Below the pieces are notes generated by a model that saw nothing but the letters and a program-made list of their open reading frames with translations, had not been told where the DNA came from and did no database searches. The position numbers and the translations under genes were made by a program. This document shows positions 22,546 through 34,211 of a stretch of 64,000 nt of DNA, piece by piece (the stretch's first letter is position 1; every line of letters starts with the position of its first letter). The stretch comes from Xanthoparmelia taractica. Taxonomy: Eukaryota; Ascomycota; Lecanoromycetes; Lecanorales; Parmeliaceae. The DNA is taken from NCBI GenBank assembly GCA_033085395.1, contig JANQBS010000019.1, positions 230,092 through 294,091 of the forward strand, given 5' to 3'.

Positions 22546-24159
22546 CTATGTCTGCTTTTCTGCTTTCCACACTATCAATCTGCGATCGAACCCTCCAGTT
22601 ACAAGCCATTCCTCCTGTCCTCCCTCGGCTTCGATCAGCCCACACTATGGATTTCTCGCAGTTAGCATTCCTTGTTCGATTATAAGCTCGAGTAATGAGA
22701 TAGCCCGAATGGCATATAGCAATTCTGACTTATAGCATATTTCTCACTACGCATGCTGTGGTATGAGTTGAGGAAGAATTGCTTCGCATTGTACATACCC
22801 AGATACTTCTAATTTTACTGCCCACCTCATGTCCACCATGCAAGGTAGCGACAATCTTTCCGGTTCTTGCTTCCAATCCGCGAATAACCCCATCGTCTCC
22901 ATTTACAAACACCCCTGCTCCATCAGGGCGCCAAACTACCTGCGGCGTTGAGTATGATGTTTGCGGGGCCATGGTGCTGACATAAACTTGAATTGCTGCT
23001 TCTTCTCTGTCTTGTATGGCAAGATTGCTCCTGGTTTGGGCTGTCTGTGTGATAGGACTAGCATTGTTTGAAGGTATTCTTGTCAAAGGCGGGAGTAACA
23101 GCCTGACGATTATGACCTTCATATGTGGCACAGCAGATGTGGCCACCGCCAGCAGTGTCGGATCCTTGGGGCATACTTCAACAGAACAGGGAGTGAATGT
23201 GATCCAAGAATTGGAATAAGGGGCTAGATTCTGGGATCCTAGCAGCTTTAGCTCCAGCGAGTAATAATATAACGATGTCGAGTCTCTACGGGTGATCAGG
23301 AGAATCGCATGATCCGACTCGGGATGTTCGACGAAAGCGATTGTTTCCGGATTCGTAGAAAGCGTAATTGCGGCCGTTGGAGATCCTAAACTCGTAAAAT
23401 CGCCGCTTGCATGGTAAAGGAACACCTTCTTGTCCCAGCCTGCAGTTACAATGATTTGCTTCCAGGTTGCCACTTTAACCACATATTTTGTGTGATCTCT
23501 CCTTTCATTAAGGACCGTATCTGTCTCATGGTCATAAAGAACAACTTGACCAGACATGCCAGTCGAGATTGTCTTCACTCCTTGTCTGCCAAAGGAAGTA
23601 CATGAAAGGATGGGAGAGTCCTGTAAGTGAGGAAGCGACTTATAGATGCTGAATGTCGTTTCTGGAATTACGAGATGCAGCTGTCTGTCGGCCGTCGAGG
23701 CAAGTAGCAGTTGAAAATGTTTTTCGCTATGGAACTGGTGGACGGACACATGCAACAGATTCGTAGCGGAGGGCAGTGTAGAGACTTGTTTCGGGTTTGA
23801 AGGAGCTGAGAATGTAGCATTTAGAAGAAGGGCAGAAACCGGCAGAGACATATATATCCTACCGGGCCATTTCCACTTCTCCCCATCCTTGAGACCAGTC
23901 TTTTCGAAACGCAAAGTGAGATCGAAGACTTTCTTCTCCTCCAATATCTCGTCAATCGTCAAGTCTCCCTTCTCTACGGTACCAGCGTCAGGCGAAAGTC
24001 CGGCTTCTATAATAAACGCTGAAAGAGTCTGCCGGTTCTCTTCAGTGAGTCGATTTCCAATCTTGTGAAAGGGACCTGGATCGACCCACGCACATTGTTA
24101 TAATTGTTGGCTCTAAGAAACCTAGCTACCATAACGGGTAGAGAGTCTGGGGCTGGCAT
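22546..24159 (-). CDS. LisH and WD40-repeat protein
   Basis: Beta-propeller scaffold protein of unknown specific role, conserved in filamentous fungi. Exons 24159-24094, 24037-23863, 23805-22799, 22644-22546; 448 aa. The N-terminus (PVMVARFLRANNY, then TLSAFIIEAGLSPDAG) fits a LisH dimerisation motif, followed by a KWKWPAPSNPK linker, degenerate WD repeats (VLYDHETDTV, VTAGWDKKVFLYH, VVWRPDGAGVFVNGDDGVIRGLEARTG is shown in part by its GDDGVIRG core), and a terminal GGFDRRLIVWK. The intron at 23806-23862 is 57 nt, stop-free and in frame, and was assigned because removal restores the PAPSNPK continuity. The last intron is long (154 nt) with a GCTAAC branch site. Without the final exon the propeller would lack its closing repeat. 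Confidence 0.82.
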
Positions 24160-24518
24160 GATGATGACGACGACTGGGTTAGAATAGCGGAGAGTGGCTA
24201 TGCGTTGAGCCTGGTGAATCAAGTCAGATTGACGCACTACGAAAAATATCACTAGGGATGGCTTTTATGTCCATTTTCTTCGAGTAAATTTTGATTCCGT
24301 ATAACACTGATATCTGGGGTATATTATCTATCCCAAATTGAACTCCATGTCCATCGCGAGGTATCTCTCCGCCCAAACCAATTCTTGCGCTCTTGCAACC
24401 CACGTTTGAAAAAGCTGAATTTCTTGCTAAATGTCTTGCAAAATTTCAACGCTGTCCAGCATTGAGCAAGAATTCTCCATATAGGTGTTGACACAGAATG
24501 CTCTAAGCGTGCTACAGC
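24160..24518. other. Intergenic, LisH/WD40 promoter side
   Basis: 359 bp between two minus-strand genes; promoter of the WD40 gene and 3' flank of the NCBP3-like gene. Nothing specific seen. Confidence 0.4.
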
Positions 24519-25985
24519 TTAGTAGAACATGTCCTGTGCTCGATTTCTTCTTGCCCCTCTTCCCTCAACCTTCTCCGCAAATAGCTCTTTTCCTGCATTA
24601 CTTGCAGCTTTTCCCGGGAAGAGCTCTTTGATTGTCCCAATTGCATTGACCGCCGCCCCACCGCGGATCAAGAAGCCCTGGTTTTGCTTTCTTGATGCAC
24701 CTCGGATATTTAGACCCACATCAACGTCGCCGCCGTCAATTTGGGATTTGGAACCCGAAGATCTGAGGCGAGGAATGGGATTCTCGCGAGAACTAGGTCC
24801 ATCCATAAAAGGCACCGACATCCCATTCGCAAAGAGGTCTGCTGTTGCATCCGCGGCGTCGAAGGCATCAGAGCGGCTGTGCTTACTTGGATTGACCTTG
24901 TCCGGAAAGAGCTCTTTCTTTACTTCTGCAGCACGCATTCTATTGCTGAGAAGGTCTTTGCCATTGGGTACTGTCTCGCGAGCCAATGCAGACTCCGTTG
25001 AATAGAGCGCCTTGGTGACACCCGCGTTAAGCATTTTACTGCTGAAAAGGTCCTTAGCATTACGATCAGCATTCCTACCAGCTCTGGGTATTGATGGAAA
25101 TAGCTCTTTGCCCTTGTTCTCGTGAGGAAAAGGGTGAGGGTCACGGGAGCGATAGCTCGGAAGTGGGGAGTGACGGTTGCGCCCGTTTGGTGATGCGCTG
25201 CGGTCTTCAGAGTTCCGAGCGACGTTCCTCTGATCTCTAGCTGGTCGGTAAGAGTCGCTATAAAGCCGAGCATTTCTCCTTCCCTCAATGCCACGTCCAT
25301 TCGCAGATGACGATATCGAGCCACGCCTGTTCGAAGCCCCTCCATCATCGTACATTGACGCATCAAACCCGTCTTCCTTGTCTTTACGCCTCCTTCGCCG
25401 ATGCTCATCATTGGAATATCCTTTCCTACGATAGTCGCTGTTTGTTTGGAAGCTTCCGTCTCGACGGCTCTGTTCCCTTGGATCGTGTTCGGGATGCATC
25501 ATGTAGAACCTGCTGGCTTCGTACGCCCGCGGACGTTTTTGGTCTGTGGTCGCTGCTATCCTCACGTGCAAAGAAGATCCAGGGTGAGTGGACAGGGTCT
25601 TGGCAGCTCGGAGCTGTGAAATGGGTAGGAGTTCGCTTTTGTCGAATGCAAGGGTGAAATGCCGAAGTGCTACCATGGCGGTCTCTTCTCCTCCAAACAC
25701 AAGGTTGGCCGATGTGTCATCAATCCATTCAACACGGGGCGGGTTCTTGGTCAAAGGGTAGTGTTCAAAAGAGAAGGTTTGGATGTCAGACGTGGTCAAT
25801 TCCTCAACGCCACAAATATAAACTTTGTGAGGTGCTAGTTCGAAGTCTGAGAGTTGACTCGAAGGGACCGCATATTCTGCGCTTGCGTTTGTGAGCGCTG
25901 TAGGCTCTTTGAAATCATCTACGGATGCCAGGTCGATGTCGAGGTCCATAGTGTCAAGCTCCCTTTCTACCGTATTCCTGTCCAT
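24519..25985 (-). CDS. NCBP3-like cap-binding / mRNA-export protein
   Basis: Fungal homologue of nuclear cap-binding protein subunit 3, an RNA-binding factor tied to the capped-mRNA export machinery. Single exon, 488 aa from the ATG at 25985. The conserved RRM-like module is near residues 50-130: VYICGVEELTTSDIQTF, then RVEWIDDTSANLVF, which is the hallmark WLDDTS-type motif of NCBP3. The rest is disordered and very basic (RS/RD-rich), with recurring short motifs of the form K-E/D-L-F-P (GKELFP, AKDLFS, KKELFP, IKELFP, GKELFA), at least six copies. These spaced LF motifs suggest multivalent binding to a partner, by inference. A frame extends a few codons upstream without another ATG. Confidence 0.8.
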   Translation of the reverse strand: MDRNTVERELDTMDLDIDLASVDDFKEPTALTNASAEYAVPSSQLSDFELAPHKVYICGVEELTTSDIQTFSFEHYPLTKNPPRVEWIDDTSANLVFGGEETAMVALRHFTLAFDKSELLPISQLRAAKTLSTHPGSSLHVRIAATTDQKRPRAYEASRFYMMHPEHDPREQSRRDGSFQTNSDYRRKGYSNDEHRRRRRKDKEDGFDASMYDDGGASNRRGSISSSANGRGIEGRRNARLYSDSYRPARDQRNVARNSEDRSASPNGRNRHSPLPSYRSRDPHPFPHENKGKELFPSIPRAGRNADRNAKDLFSSKMLNAGVTKALYSTESALARETVPNGKDLLSNRMRAAEVKKELFPDKVNPSKHSRSDAFDAADATADLFANGMSVPFMDGPSSRENPIPRLRSSGSKSQIDGGDVDVGLNIRGASRKQNQGFLIRGGAAVNAIGTIKELFPGKAASNAGKELFAEKVEGRGARRNRAQDMFY

Positions 25986-26950
25986 GTTGAATTCTCGCTC
26001 CAAATTTGAGCTAGGTTATGCAAGCTCCATGTGCAGTAAACAAGATAGAAGAAGTGAGAGGAGTTGTAAATGGTAAGGGAGGCAAAGTAATTGGAGGTTT
26101 CATGCTAGAATAAGTGAAATACTGCGCGCAAGTTAATGGAGACCATTTCAGAGGTCGACCGAGATCAGAGAAGGTAAGGTAGAATAGTCAATACAATGAA
26201 ATATTTGTAACCACGCCGTCACCTCTCTTTTAGCCCTTCCAGCCTGTGACGCGCGTAAAAGTTATTCCAGTCCGGCGGCTAGCAAGTCATTTGAACCTGT
26301 CCCAACACACCCAACGACTATAGATTAAAGTCACTCATTTATTCCCTGGTAATTTTCCCCTCAAGATCAGCAAGGAAAGAAGGCAGCTTCAAAGCAAATG
26401 GATGCCCTTTTCTTTCGATACATTGCCACAAGCAGATACAAAAACTCATGTCTACGTGCACCAGTGTACTACGGAGAAGAATGTGACACGCACCCGCTTG
26501 GCCGACTGCCTTGAGAAGGCCTCACTTCCATTGGGAAGAGCCCAACAGACCGTTTAGAATATCGAGGCAGCTTCGACGCCTTCTTGCTGCCATCAACCAT
26601 AATCCGTAGCCCTGTTTCTCTTTTCTGTGAAGCTACAAAGGCGTACCACAAACAATAGCTCCAAGGAAGCCAACAAAACACTCCGATGTATGTGTTTCAC
26701 TAAAAGGTTATAATGCCGTACTATCCTTTTCATCCTCATTACCATACTGTATACTCGATACAGTAAACCCTCACAGCAACTTAAGAATTTCCGTCAGTCT
26801 TGTCCAAGCAATGCAAAGCGCATACCCTTCTTCACACCTTTGCTCGCATGTTTCGAGTCCCTCTTCTCCCGTCGTCTGCGCGTTGACCGCTAGTGTTCAC
26901 TCGCCACCTTGTCTCCATTCCTCAATTGTATTCTTTCCACACTAACTATT
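25986..26950. other. Gene-poor interval
   Basis: Promoter of the NCBP3-like gene and unassigned sequence; open frames are short and unlike known proteins. Pyrimidine-rich from about 26800 onward, resembling a 5' leader of the frame that follows. Confidence 0.4.
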
Positions 26951-27808
26951 ATGACATCTTATCGATTTTTTGCGTTGATCGCGATCTCTGATACCCTAAA
27001 GTTCCCATCACTTATTTTTGTCAAGGTTTTTCTAATATACAACGTCCTTAGCAATCAACGAGGCCGACAGTTGAATCTTGCTTCTAACACCCTTTAACAG
27101 CTGCTATCAAATCGAGGCTGTAGCGAGAATGCAAGCATGAAGCCAACCGCAAGATTGAAGGGAGCGATCACAGGCGTGCGCAAAGATGGCCAAACCATCG
27201 ACCATTAGCTGGCAGAGCTGAACACGCGAGCTGTACTGCCTGAACAGTCCATCGAAGAGACCAAGCATCCAGACTTATCAATGGCTGACAGCCCGTATGT
27301 GGCGAAGACTCAATGTTTGTTTGTTGGATGACTATCAATCAAAGCGAAGTGCGCTTATGCTCCCTTTGGGACGAAGTCTGACCCTGTTTGTGTGTATTAC
27401 GATATGAGATATGCTTGCGCTCTGGAACCACGCTCCATGGAAGCAAGCGGCGACCCGCTTTGTCCACTGGGAGTTCCAGGCTGCAGATATTCCAGCGGTG
27501 TGCGTCCATCCAATACTGACGACCCATTGATGGGAGTCTGTACAATGTATAAGAGATGAAGGATCTCCCGGGGCAAAGATCGAAGATGAAGAATATTCCG
27601 AGGAGGAAATTTTCTCGAGGAGCAGACCGAGGATGATGAACTTCTCGGCGACCGCGGAATTGGGAGACTTTTTGAGGTGAATGGAGGTGAAGAAATTTTC
27701 CTCAACGAGAACGAAACAAGGAATGTTCTGAAACGGGACTCAATTGCCACCGCATTTCCAGCCTCAAGTCGGTTACGTCGACTACAAGGACTCTGTGGGT
27801 GAGCCTCC
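26951..27808 (+). pseudogene. Possible decayed protein-coding gene
   Basis: One plus-strand frame reads as protein-like sequence across several in-frame stops: a hydrophobic N-terminus from the ATG at 26951 (MTSYRFFALIAIS), then KPTARLKGAITGVRKDG, LAELNTRAVLPEQSIEETKH, a Cys-rich stretch (KCAYAPFGTKSDPVCVYYD, then GDPLCPLGVPGC), and an acidic GDRGIGRLFEVNGGEEI. Stops interrupting it include a TAG near 27206 and TGAs that would be CGA before a C-to-T change. At 27799 the good frame shifts by one, at a possible GTGAGC donor. It could be a pseudogene, or a live gene whose introns I could not place; the minus strand is also open at 27397-27813. I do not recognise the family. Confidence 0.25.
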
Positions 27809-29552
27809 AACAATTGATCCTTAAAGCTCTGTAGCTGCTGGTCAACACGCAGGTGGCGGAAAAGCTCAATCTCCTATTGGCTTTTGCAGCTTCCGACCGC
27901 CTGCAATTGTTACTTGCCTTTCTTGCTGGAATCTCCAAAAGACCACGATCAGAGTCCCACGACTGGGAAGCAGCGTGAATCTGGAGGGGGAGGTCCACCT
28001 TCTAGCACGTATCCAAAGTATTTGATGCTTCTTCTTTTCGGTGGAAAGCAATCGGATGTTTGGAAAGGCCACGATTATATTTTCTAATGCAGCAACGGTC
28101 AACAAGCCCACCGGACCCACTTATGTAATCATTAAGTACTTCAATGACAGCTGCCTTAGCGCCGGAGAGTGGCAGCTATACAGCTAGCCGTTTAGCTCTA
28201 CTCTGTACTTGAGATTTGGAAAGAAGGATGTTGATAGCAAACGTCGTGTGTGCATCTTGTACCCATGCACGCGCTCAGCTTTATCAATCTGGGGGTGGCC
28301 ATACTTCAGTATCGCTGTGCATCTAGCCTTTGGATAACGCAGCAATGCCGTCGAAACTTGGCCCATGATCATATAAAACACCAAATGGCGGAAAGAATAA
28401 TCGCAGGCGAGACTGCTATATGTCTTCAGGTTTTCCTTGTCTTGTCGAATGCCCTTCTAGTACAGCCCTAGCTCAAACTTCATAGGCCTCGATTGTGTAC
28501 ATTCATAATTTCAATAAAATACACGGGCAACGCCCGTTGCGTTCTATCTTACAGTATCCACTTCTCTCCTGCTCCAAAGCAGTGACTCAGCGCAAGACGT
28601 TGATGCCTGACAAGAAACTCTGGTCGGTCCTTTCCCCCTCGACCCACAGGAATACAATCTTTGAGCCCGCTCGGCGATACTGTGGAAAGCTTGCGGAACG
28701 TACGGCGCTGTCTACCGCAGGGCGTTCTGTGGAAGTGGTAAAGAGGCGCCTAGAGGTTGCAGGACCAGCCAGAACTAACGTCTTGAGAATTTAGGCCGTT
28801 AATCACCACCGAATCATTAGCCCTCGTACTAGGCACTAAGTCTTGAATGCGGGGCAAGCTTCTTTCAAAGCGACATTCCAGTTGGATCGTTGAGGATCTG
28901 CCTATATGCTTGGCCTTCTCAAACCTGCGCATCTGCTCCGCCATGGTATGAAAACCCTTTCGCCTATCGACTTGGCGACCTGTAGGCAAGATTTTGGCTG
29001 GTTGGGGTGGCTGTCCTTCCGGTTCTTAACCAACGTTCAATTAACCGTGCGCAAACGACGATTGCCATCAGTGGGATCGTGGCCACGCTGATGTCTCTGT
29101 CCAATGACATTGGCGAACACACAGCGCATTGCGGGAATTGAGTATCTGAAAGCTTGAGCGTCAAGACTTGGCGAATCCAGATGTTTATACCAATCATAAT
29201 GGTCGCAATGATATTATGGAGTTCTGAATACAAGCAGGCCTGTTTTTCGCGGGTGTTGAAGGTGACAATGCGCAAGGCCGTTTTCATCGCTGGTTTTCCA
29301 AAAAGGGGAGGACAAAAAGATATATCGCTCCCAACTCCCTATCTTGCGTAACGCCGGCTGTATGAGGGTATCTATTGGAACATCGCGTACTTGCGCATTT
29401 CTATTATGGATTGGAGGTTCGTCAAGGCAGCATTACTGCGAAGGATACCGTCGAGACTACCTACGGGATGCCAAGCGATCCGATTCCCAGAGATTTGAAT
29501 CAGAATTCGTCAACAAGTCTGTATAATCTGGGGGGTCGGAGTTCTCGCCTGT
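27809..29552. other. Gene-poor interval downstream of flbD
   Basis: Contains protein-like but disconnected minus-strand frames at 28964-29287 and 28750-28989 that I could not join with valid splice sites. No known family. The 3' flank of the Myb gene forms the right part. Confidence 0.4.
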
Positions 29553-30797
29553 CTAGTGGAGAATGGAAGACAGGGTCATTTTCTTTTTCTCTGGAGACGG
29601 GGGAGAAAGCCCAGCGTCACCTGCTGACCTTTTCCTAATGTTTGAGCCATCTGACGCCTCGACACGTGGATGTGGTGGAGGGCTGGCAGAAAGAGCAACC
29701 GACTGGTAGGCGGTTTCCCACACGGTCGACCTCATTGGGGAAGAGTACGGATGATGAGAGTATGGAACATTTGAAAATACTGGATATGGGGGAACTGGGT
29801 GTTGCGTGGTGCCTGCCGGCTGACGATTAGCTGGTGGCTGGACTGGAGGCACGTGAGCCGTCGTCGGTCTCGAGGCCCCGTGCGTGACGGGTCTCGGAGC
29901 GTCCGCGTTATCGACCAAATTTCTAAAAGACGGAAGATGGTGAGAAGGCCGCTGCATAGGCATAACAGCAGAGCTAGCCACAGGGCCTGTACTTGCCGCG
30001 ACTTCAGCAAACTGTTGGAGTCTGTGGTACTGTGAGGGTGGATTGGCTGGTGACTTCGGAATCTCGTTTTGACTCCATACTGTGGGTGAGCAGTCAGAAG
30101 CTGTCGAGATTCGATTGGGATAGGGGGTTGAACCAGCAGTATTATGCAGGCTCGATCGCCAGTAATCGGACTGTGGTGTTTCGGGTGGAGGAAGATAGCG
30201 GTGGGGATGAGCAACGGCGTTGGGCGAAGACATTGAGAAATGGGAGGTCGAGTCGGACACCAGCGATGGAGCCTCACCGAGGGAATCCGGCATGGATACC
30301 TCAGAATGGACCGGCGAAATCAAAGGCGGCTCAACCCTCCTTCTAGACGTTGGCACTAAGATGTGTCGATCTGCTGGATGTGGTGGTACTGGGGCCGGTC
30401 GGGCGAACGATAGAGGCTCAACGTTCTCATCAAACTCCAGACCGCCACGAACGCTTCCCTCACGCCGTACAACGATGCGACGCCGACGGTTCATGCCACC
30501 ATTCCACCAATTTTTAACAGCGTTGTCACTACGGCCTGGAAGCCGGCGTGCAATCTCTGCCCAGCGCTTGCCCATCTCCGAGACCAAACGTTCAATGATC
30601 TCCCCTTCCTCTGGCGATATTGGATCATGACATAAGCTAGGTTTGAGATTTTGGTGATACCGCTCCCTGCATTGCTTGGGAGACCGGGTATGGATGAATT
30701 GCGATATCCGCACCCAATTGTGGGCCCCTTGAGACTGGACCAGCTCCAAGAGCGATCGATCTTCATGCTGCGACCAAGGTCCTCGTTTGGCGCCCAT
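29553..30797 (-). CDS. flbD: FlbD-type R2R3 Myb transcription factor
   Basis: Nuclear DNA-binding regulator; in Aspergillus FlbD activates the asexual-development cascade upstream of brlA and affects sexual development. Single exon, 414 aa from ATG 30797 (MGAKRGPW). Two Myb repeats fill residues 4-105: RGPWSQHEDRSLLELV...NWVRISQFI with RSPKQCRERYHQNLKPSL, then ISPEEGEIIERLV...KRWAEIARRLPGRSDNAVKNWWN, each with the spaced Trp residues. The link NLKPSL and the following MNRRRR basic patch match FlbD closely. The remainder is a Pro/Ser-rich disordered region ending in RKRSAGDAG and KKKMTLSSILH. The neighbouring 5.2 kb upstream has no gene, so regulation from a long promoter or leader is plausible. 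Confidence 0.88.
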   Translation of the reverse strand: MGAKRGPWSQHEDRSLLELVQSQGAHNWVRISQFIHTRSPKQCRERYHQNLKPSLCHDPISPEEGEIIERLVSEMGKRWAEIARRLPGRSDNAVKNWWNGGMNRRRRIVVRREGSVRGGLEFDENVEPLSFARPAPVPPHPADRHILVPTSRRRVEPPLISPVHSEVSMPDSLGEAPSLVSDSTSHFSMSSPNAVAHPHRYLPPPETPQSDYWRSSLHNTAGSTPYPNRISTASDCSPTVWSQNEIPKSPANPPSQYHRLQQFAEVAASTGPVASSAVMPMQRPSHHLPSFRNLVDNADAPRPVTHGASRPTTAHVPPVQPPANRQPAGTTQHPVPPYPVFSNVPYSHHPYSSPMRSTVWETAYQSVALSASPPPHPRVEASDGSNIRKRSAGDAGLSPPSPEKKKMTLSSILH

Positions 30798-31349
30798 GGT
30801 GATGGTCACAAAGTAGCAGAGACGCTAGATATTTGTTAGCACCTCAAGAGCAGAAACGTACAGCCAAGGACGTACATAAGTGTTGACAAACAATGACTGT
30901 CAAGTAGCAATGACGGCGATGCGCATGTAGGTAGAATGGGTTGCAAAGTAGCACAAACGGGAACGGCAGAATATTAATGGTGTATAGGGATAGGCTTTGT
31001 ATAGACTTTGGGGGACAGAACGAGATAAAAATGGGTAACAATATCGGTCGGGCGTGTAACATGTCTCTTGCCGAGTGAATAGCGAGGAAAGTATGGTCAC
31101 GGAATTTTCTCTTTCTTGGCTCGAGCTTTCAACGCTCGAGTTTGAGCGTTTTTGTTTAAGAAGAAGAAAGAAACCGGATGGAGGGGGAACTGGCAAAAGA
31201 GGCAAAAAAGGCAAGAGCAGTGCGAAGGGAAAGAAAATGTGGACAAGCGTGCGGTTGACAGTGGTCGAGTTGGGGAAAGAGCGAAAGAGGCGCTGGGTGA
31301 ATGGCTTGGGATGGCTTGGATGGCTTGTGGAATGATGCTAGTTTGGGGG

Positions 31350-31393
31350 TTGTTTTTTTGTTTTTTGTTTTTCTTTTCTTTTTTTTTTTTTTC
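31350..31393. repeat. T-rich low-complexity tract
   Basis: Nearly pure T on the plus strand with a terminal run of more than 14 T, about 550 bp upstream of the flbD start; read on the gene strand it is an A-rich tract that could be a nucleosome-depleting promoter element. Confidence 0.8.
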
Positions 31394-31736
31394 TGACGGA
31401 GTGGAGTGTGCCTGTCTATAGGACAGGTGGGAATGGAGGGGGAGGTGTGTCCGGGAGAAGGGAGCTAAAGATTTAGAGAATTAGGTAGATAGATCTCAAA
31501 TCTGCAGCAATACATGGTAATGAAACAGTAATATTTGAATATCAATGATACCTGACCAGACCATGGCTGATGACAAGGGTTAGCTAGGGAAGAGGGAGAA
31601 GGGAAGGGGAAGGGATCGGAAAGGAAGGAGTCAAAGTCAATCTAGGAAGAGTTGAGCGAGTCCACTCAAGTCCCAGCAGGTTGGTCAGGATCACAGTGGC
31701 TGATGGATGGTGATGGATATAGTACATACCTCCTTT

Positions 31737-31825
31737 GACGATGATCATGATGCTGATGCTGACGCTGATGCTGATGATGACGATGATGATGATTGTTATT
31801 ATTATTATTATTATTCTTATTCTTT
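31737..31825. repeat. Compound (GATG/GCTGAT)n-(ATT)n microsatellite
   Basis: Imperfect GAT/GCTGAT trinucleotide array passing directly into ATT/TTA repeats, about 940 bp upstream of flbD. Confidence 0.9.
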
Positions 31826-32341
31826 ATTGCTCCTACATATCACACATTCTGCCTGGCTTGACCCTTACCTTTTCCCCCTCAGGTATTGATTGAAAGCTCG
31901 TTCCATCTTGGTTTTTCATCAATCCTGAGCCTATCAATCAACGTTTCCGGATCAATAACAATCACGCCGAGTTTACGTTTGCGCCGTTCCCACCGAGCGT
32001 ATAATATGAATCAGTCAGCCCGCAAGCCATAGGGCAAAAATGGTGCGTAACGCGAAAAACCAAAAATGGCATGGCAGCTTGCGAATCAGATGAAATGGAA
32101 TGGGATGCTAGGCCCGATGTAGGACATATCTGAGGATCAGCCAGCCGCGAGGCATGGCGTAAAGGATTGATTTGCTGGGGTGGATTATGATAAAAGTAGG
32201 GTGGATAAAAGGGGGGGGGAAGAATACTAAAGTAAAAGTAGGATGAATACTGTACTGTAGTGTAGGGTGAATAGGATAAGGGTTGAACGGAGGTGCAAGC
32301 ATTCGCCGTTCCTTTTTTTTTCTTTTTCTCCCCGGTGTGAC

Positions 32342-32347
32342 CGTGTG

Positions 32348-32378
<31 letters not shown>

Positions 32379-32380
32379 CT
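32342..32380. repeat. (GT)n microsatellite
   Basis: GT dinucleotide run of about 38 bases with one GC interruption. Confidence 0.92.
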
Positions 32381-34211
32381 GTCTTCTTGAGGTGTCGGGA
32401 TGGCATATGTCATGCACGGGCGTTTGGGACTTGGCGCTGCATCATTACACTAAAGGTACGAAGTAAGGTAGACTAAGGTAGACTAAGGTACCTAAGGTAC
32501 CCTTACTTTACTTTACCAGCTTTACTTACCACAATTCCCGGGACAATAATCTTAATTCCTGACGGTCTAGATTTCTTCCCACACGACGCCATCATTAGCG
32601 GTAGGTAGTGCTGCTGCACAGCTCTCGCCTACCTAAACAAACTTGCCGTTATACCCTGTCGTCATATCAAATAACCGTTCCAGGGGTGGTAAATGAACAA
32701 CCACTGATGCCTCTCCTCGGCGTTTTCCCCCTTCATCCACCCTCAGTTGAACCACCAACTACCATCCATCAACAAGCCTTACTTCGCCAATTTGCTTCTG
32801 TTCTTCGATGCAAATATATCAACCCTTCCCCCTCCTCCCCAACCCAAATCTAGACGAGAGCTCGGTGACTCTTTCACTCCAAAAACACCCCTCCCGCCCC
32901 CCCAAAACCCTTTTTTTTCTTTCCTCTTTCTCGCGTCTCGGGCCACGTAAAGTACCCGCGGGACCTGCGGCAGCATTATGCACCTCGAGTGCACCGAGCA
33001 CGAGCGAGGAGCGATGGGTCTTAGTCCGACTCACCGTGCGTTAGTGTTCATGCAGCATGACGGCAGTCCAAGTACCCACGAACCAACGTTGCGACACTGG
33101 TATACGCTAGGATCTCATCTGGCAGGGTTTCGTGGGAATCGGGACCGAAAAACGTTGTGCAGATCATTCCTATCGTCAACCCAATCAAGCAAATCCTCCG
33201 GGGGTCGACCCTTTGTCCAGTGACGCTTCAGCTCCAAAAGGTAATCGTGGCGCACTCGGACGTCCAACGGTCATCCTCATTCGTAGAAATGGTTTCGGCC
33301 CTTCTCTTCTCATACAAAACGCCTGAGGCTTCTATAACGTGTTATAATACACGTTGAAATAATCGACACACCGTTAACTGTCAAGGCCCATGGAGGAGTT
33401 CGGGCCACCTGCAAAGGGAGTGGGGTTTGCAGCTCAGGCGCATGTGCAAGGATTCCTGAAACGCTACTTGCGTGCGTGCCATGGTCTTGGAAAAGCATCT
33501 TGCATCTTGGATATTGATTCTGAGCCTCGATAGATCGCCTAGGGGTGGGTAATTGAAGATCATACCTACCTTTTGCGGTCCAGTCGGTATGTCGTCTATC
33601 GTCATCCGTATTTTGCATGACACTTGGGATGCCGCTGGACCGTTGCGCATGAAGGGGGGGGATGGGTGAGGAGATGGGCTTTCGCAGTCTAGAACATCGA
33701 GACCCGGCTCGCTTCATTTGTCTGCTTGCGGCTTCGCTCCCTGCAGTGTCACCGGCGGCGTTCCTGCTGCCAGCTGCCAGGCCTACAGTTCAAGGGCACA
33801 AACGATGATAATAATAATGGGGAGCGGAAAGTGCATAAGGTTGGGACCGGTTGGGACCTACGAGGCCGCTAGGCACCCAAATGGTCTGAGGGTTCCCCAG
33901 TGTTAAAATAGCGAGATCGTCCGGGGGGTGGATCGACCGATGAACCAGACGCACCTTCTTTTTTTAAATCTCATTTTGGTGTGTGTGACATTTGATGATG
34001 ATGTTGCCAGCTTCCAACGGTCGCCATCAACGACCACCATTATTCGGCAATCATGGCTTCGATGAAGCGCCCCAACTAAACTCGATGCGTGTTTTTTAAG
34101 CGACTGCCGAATTGTGACATTTCTGGTTTGCCTCAAGCATAACTTGGGAAGAACGAAAGGGAGGGGGGGGGGAGGTAAGGTACGTACACAATGCTTGGCA
34201 CGGCAGTGTAT

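Larger units (their letters stand above)
30798..34211. other. Long upstream interval of flbD (left part)
   Basis: No supported gene in 3.4 kb. It contains a T-rich tract, microsatellites listed separately, and an AAGGTA/TACCTT motif cluster at 32455-32515. Open frames such as 33310-33717 and 32978-33223 have no family resemblance or consistent splice structure. Likely promoter and/or non-coding leader of flbD. Confidence 0.45.

Noticed and set aside
27397..27813. A 138-codon minus-strand open frame
   Set aside because: Ser/Pro/Arg-rich shadow of a plus-strand frame with more protein-like content; no splice sites or start context supporting it. Kept only as an alternative to the decayed-gene idea.
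31737..31889. Open frame with Asp-rich then Tyr/Leu-rich protein
   Set aside because: It is a translation of the GAT/ATT microsatellite and has no start context.
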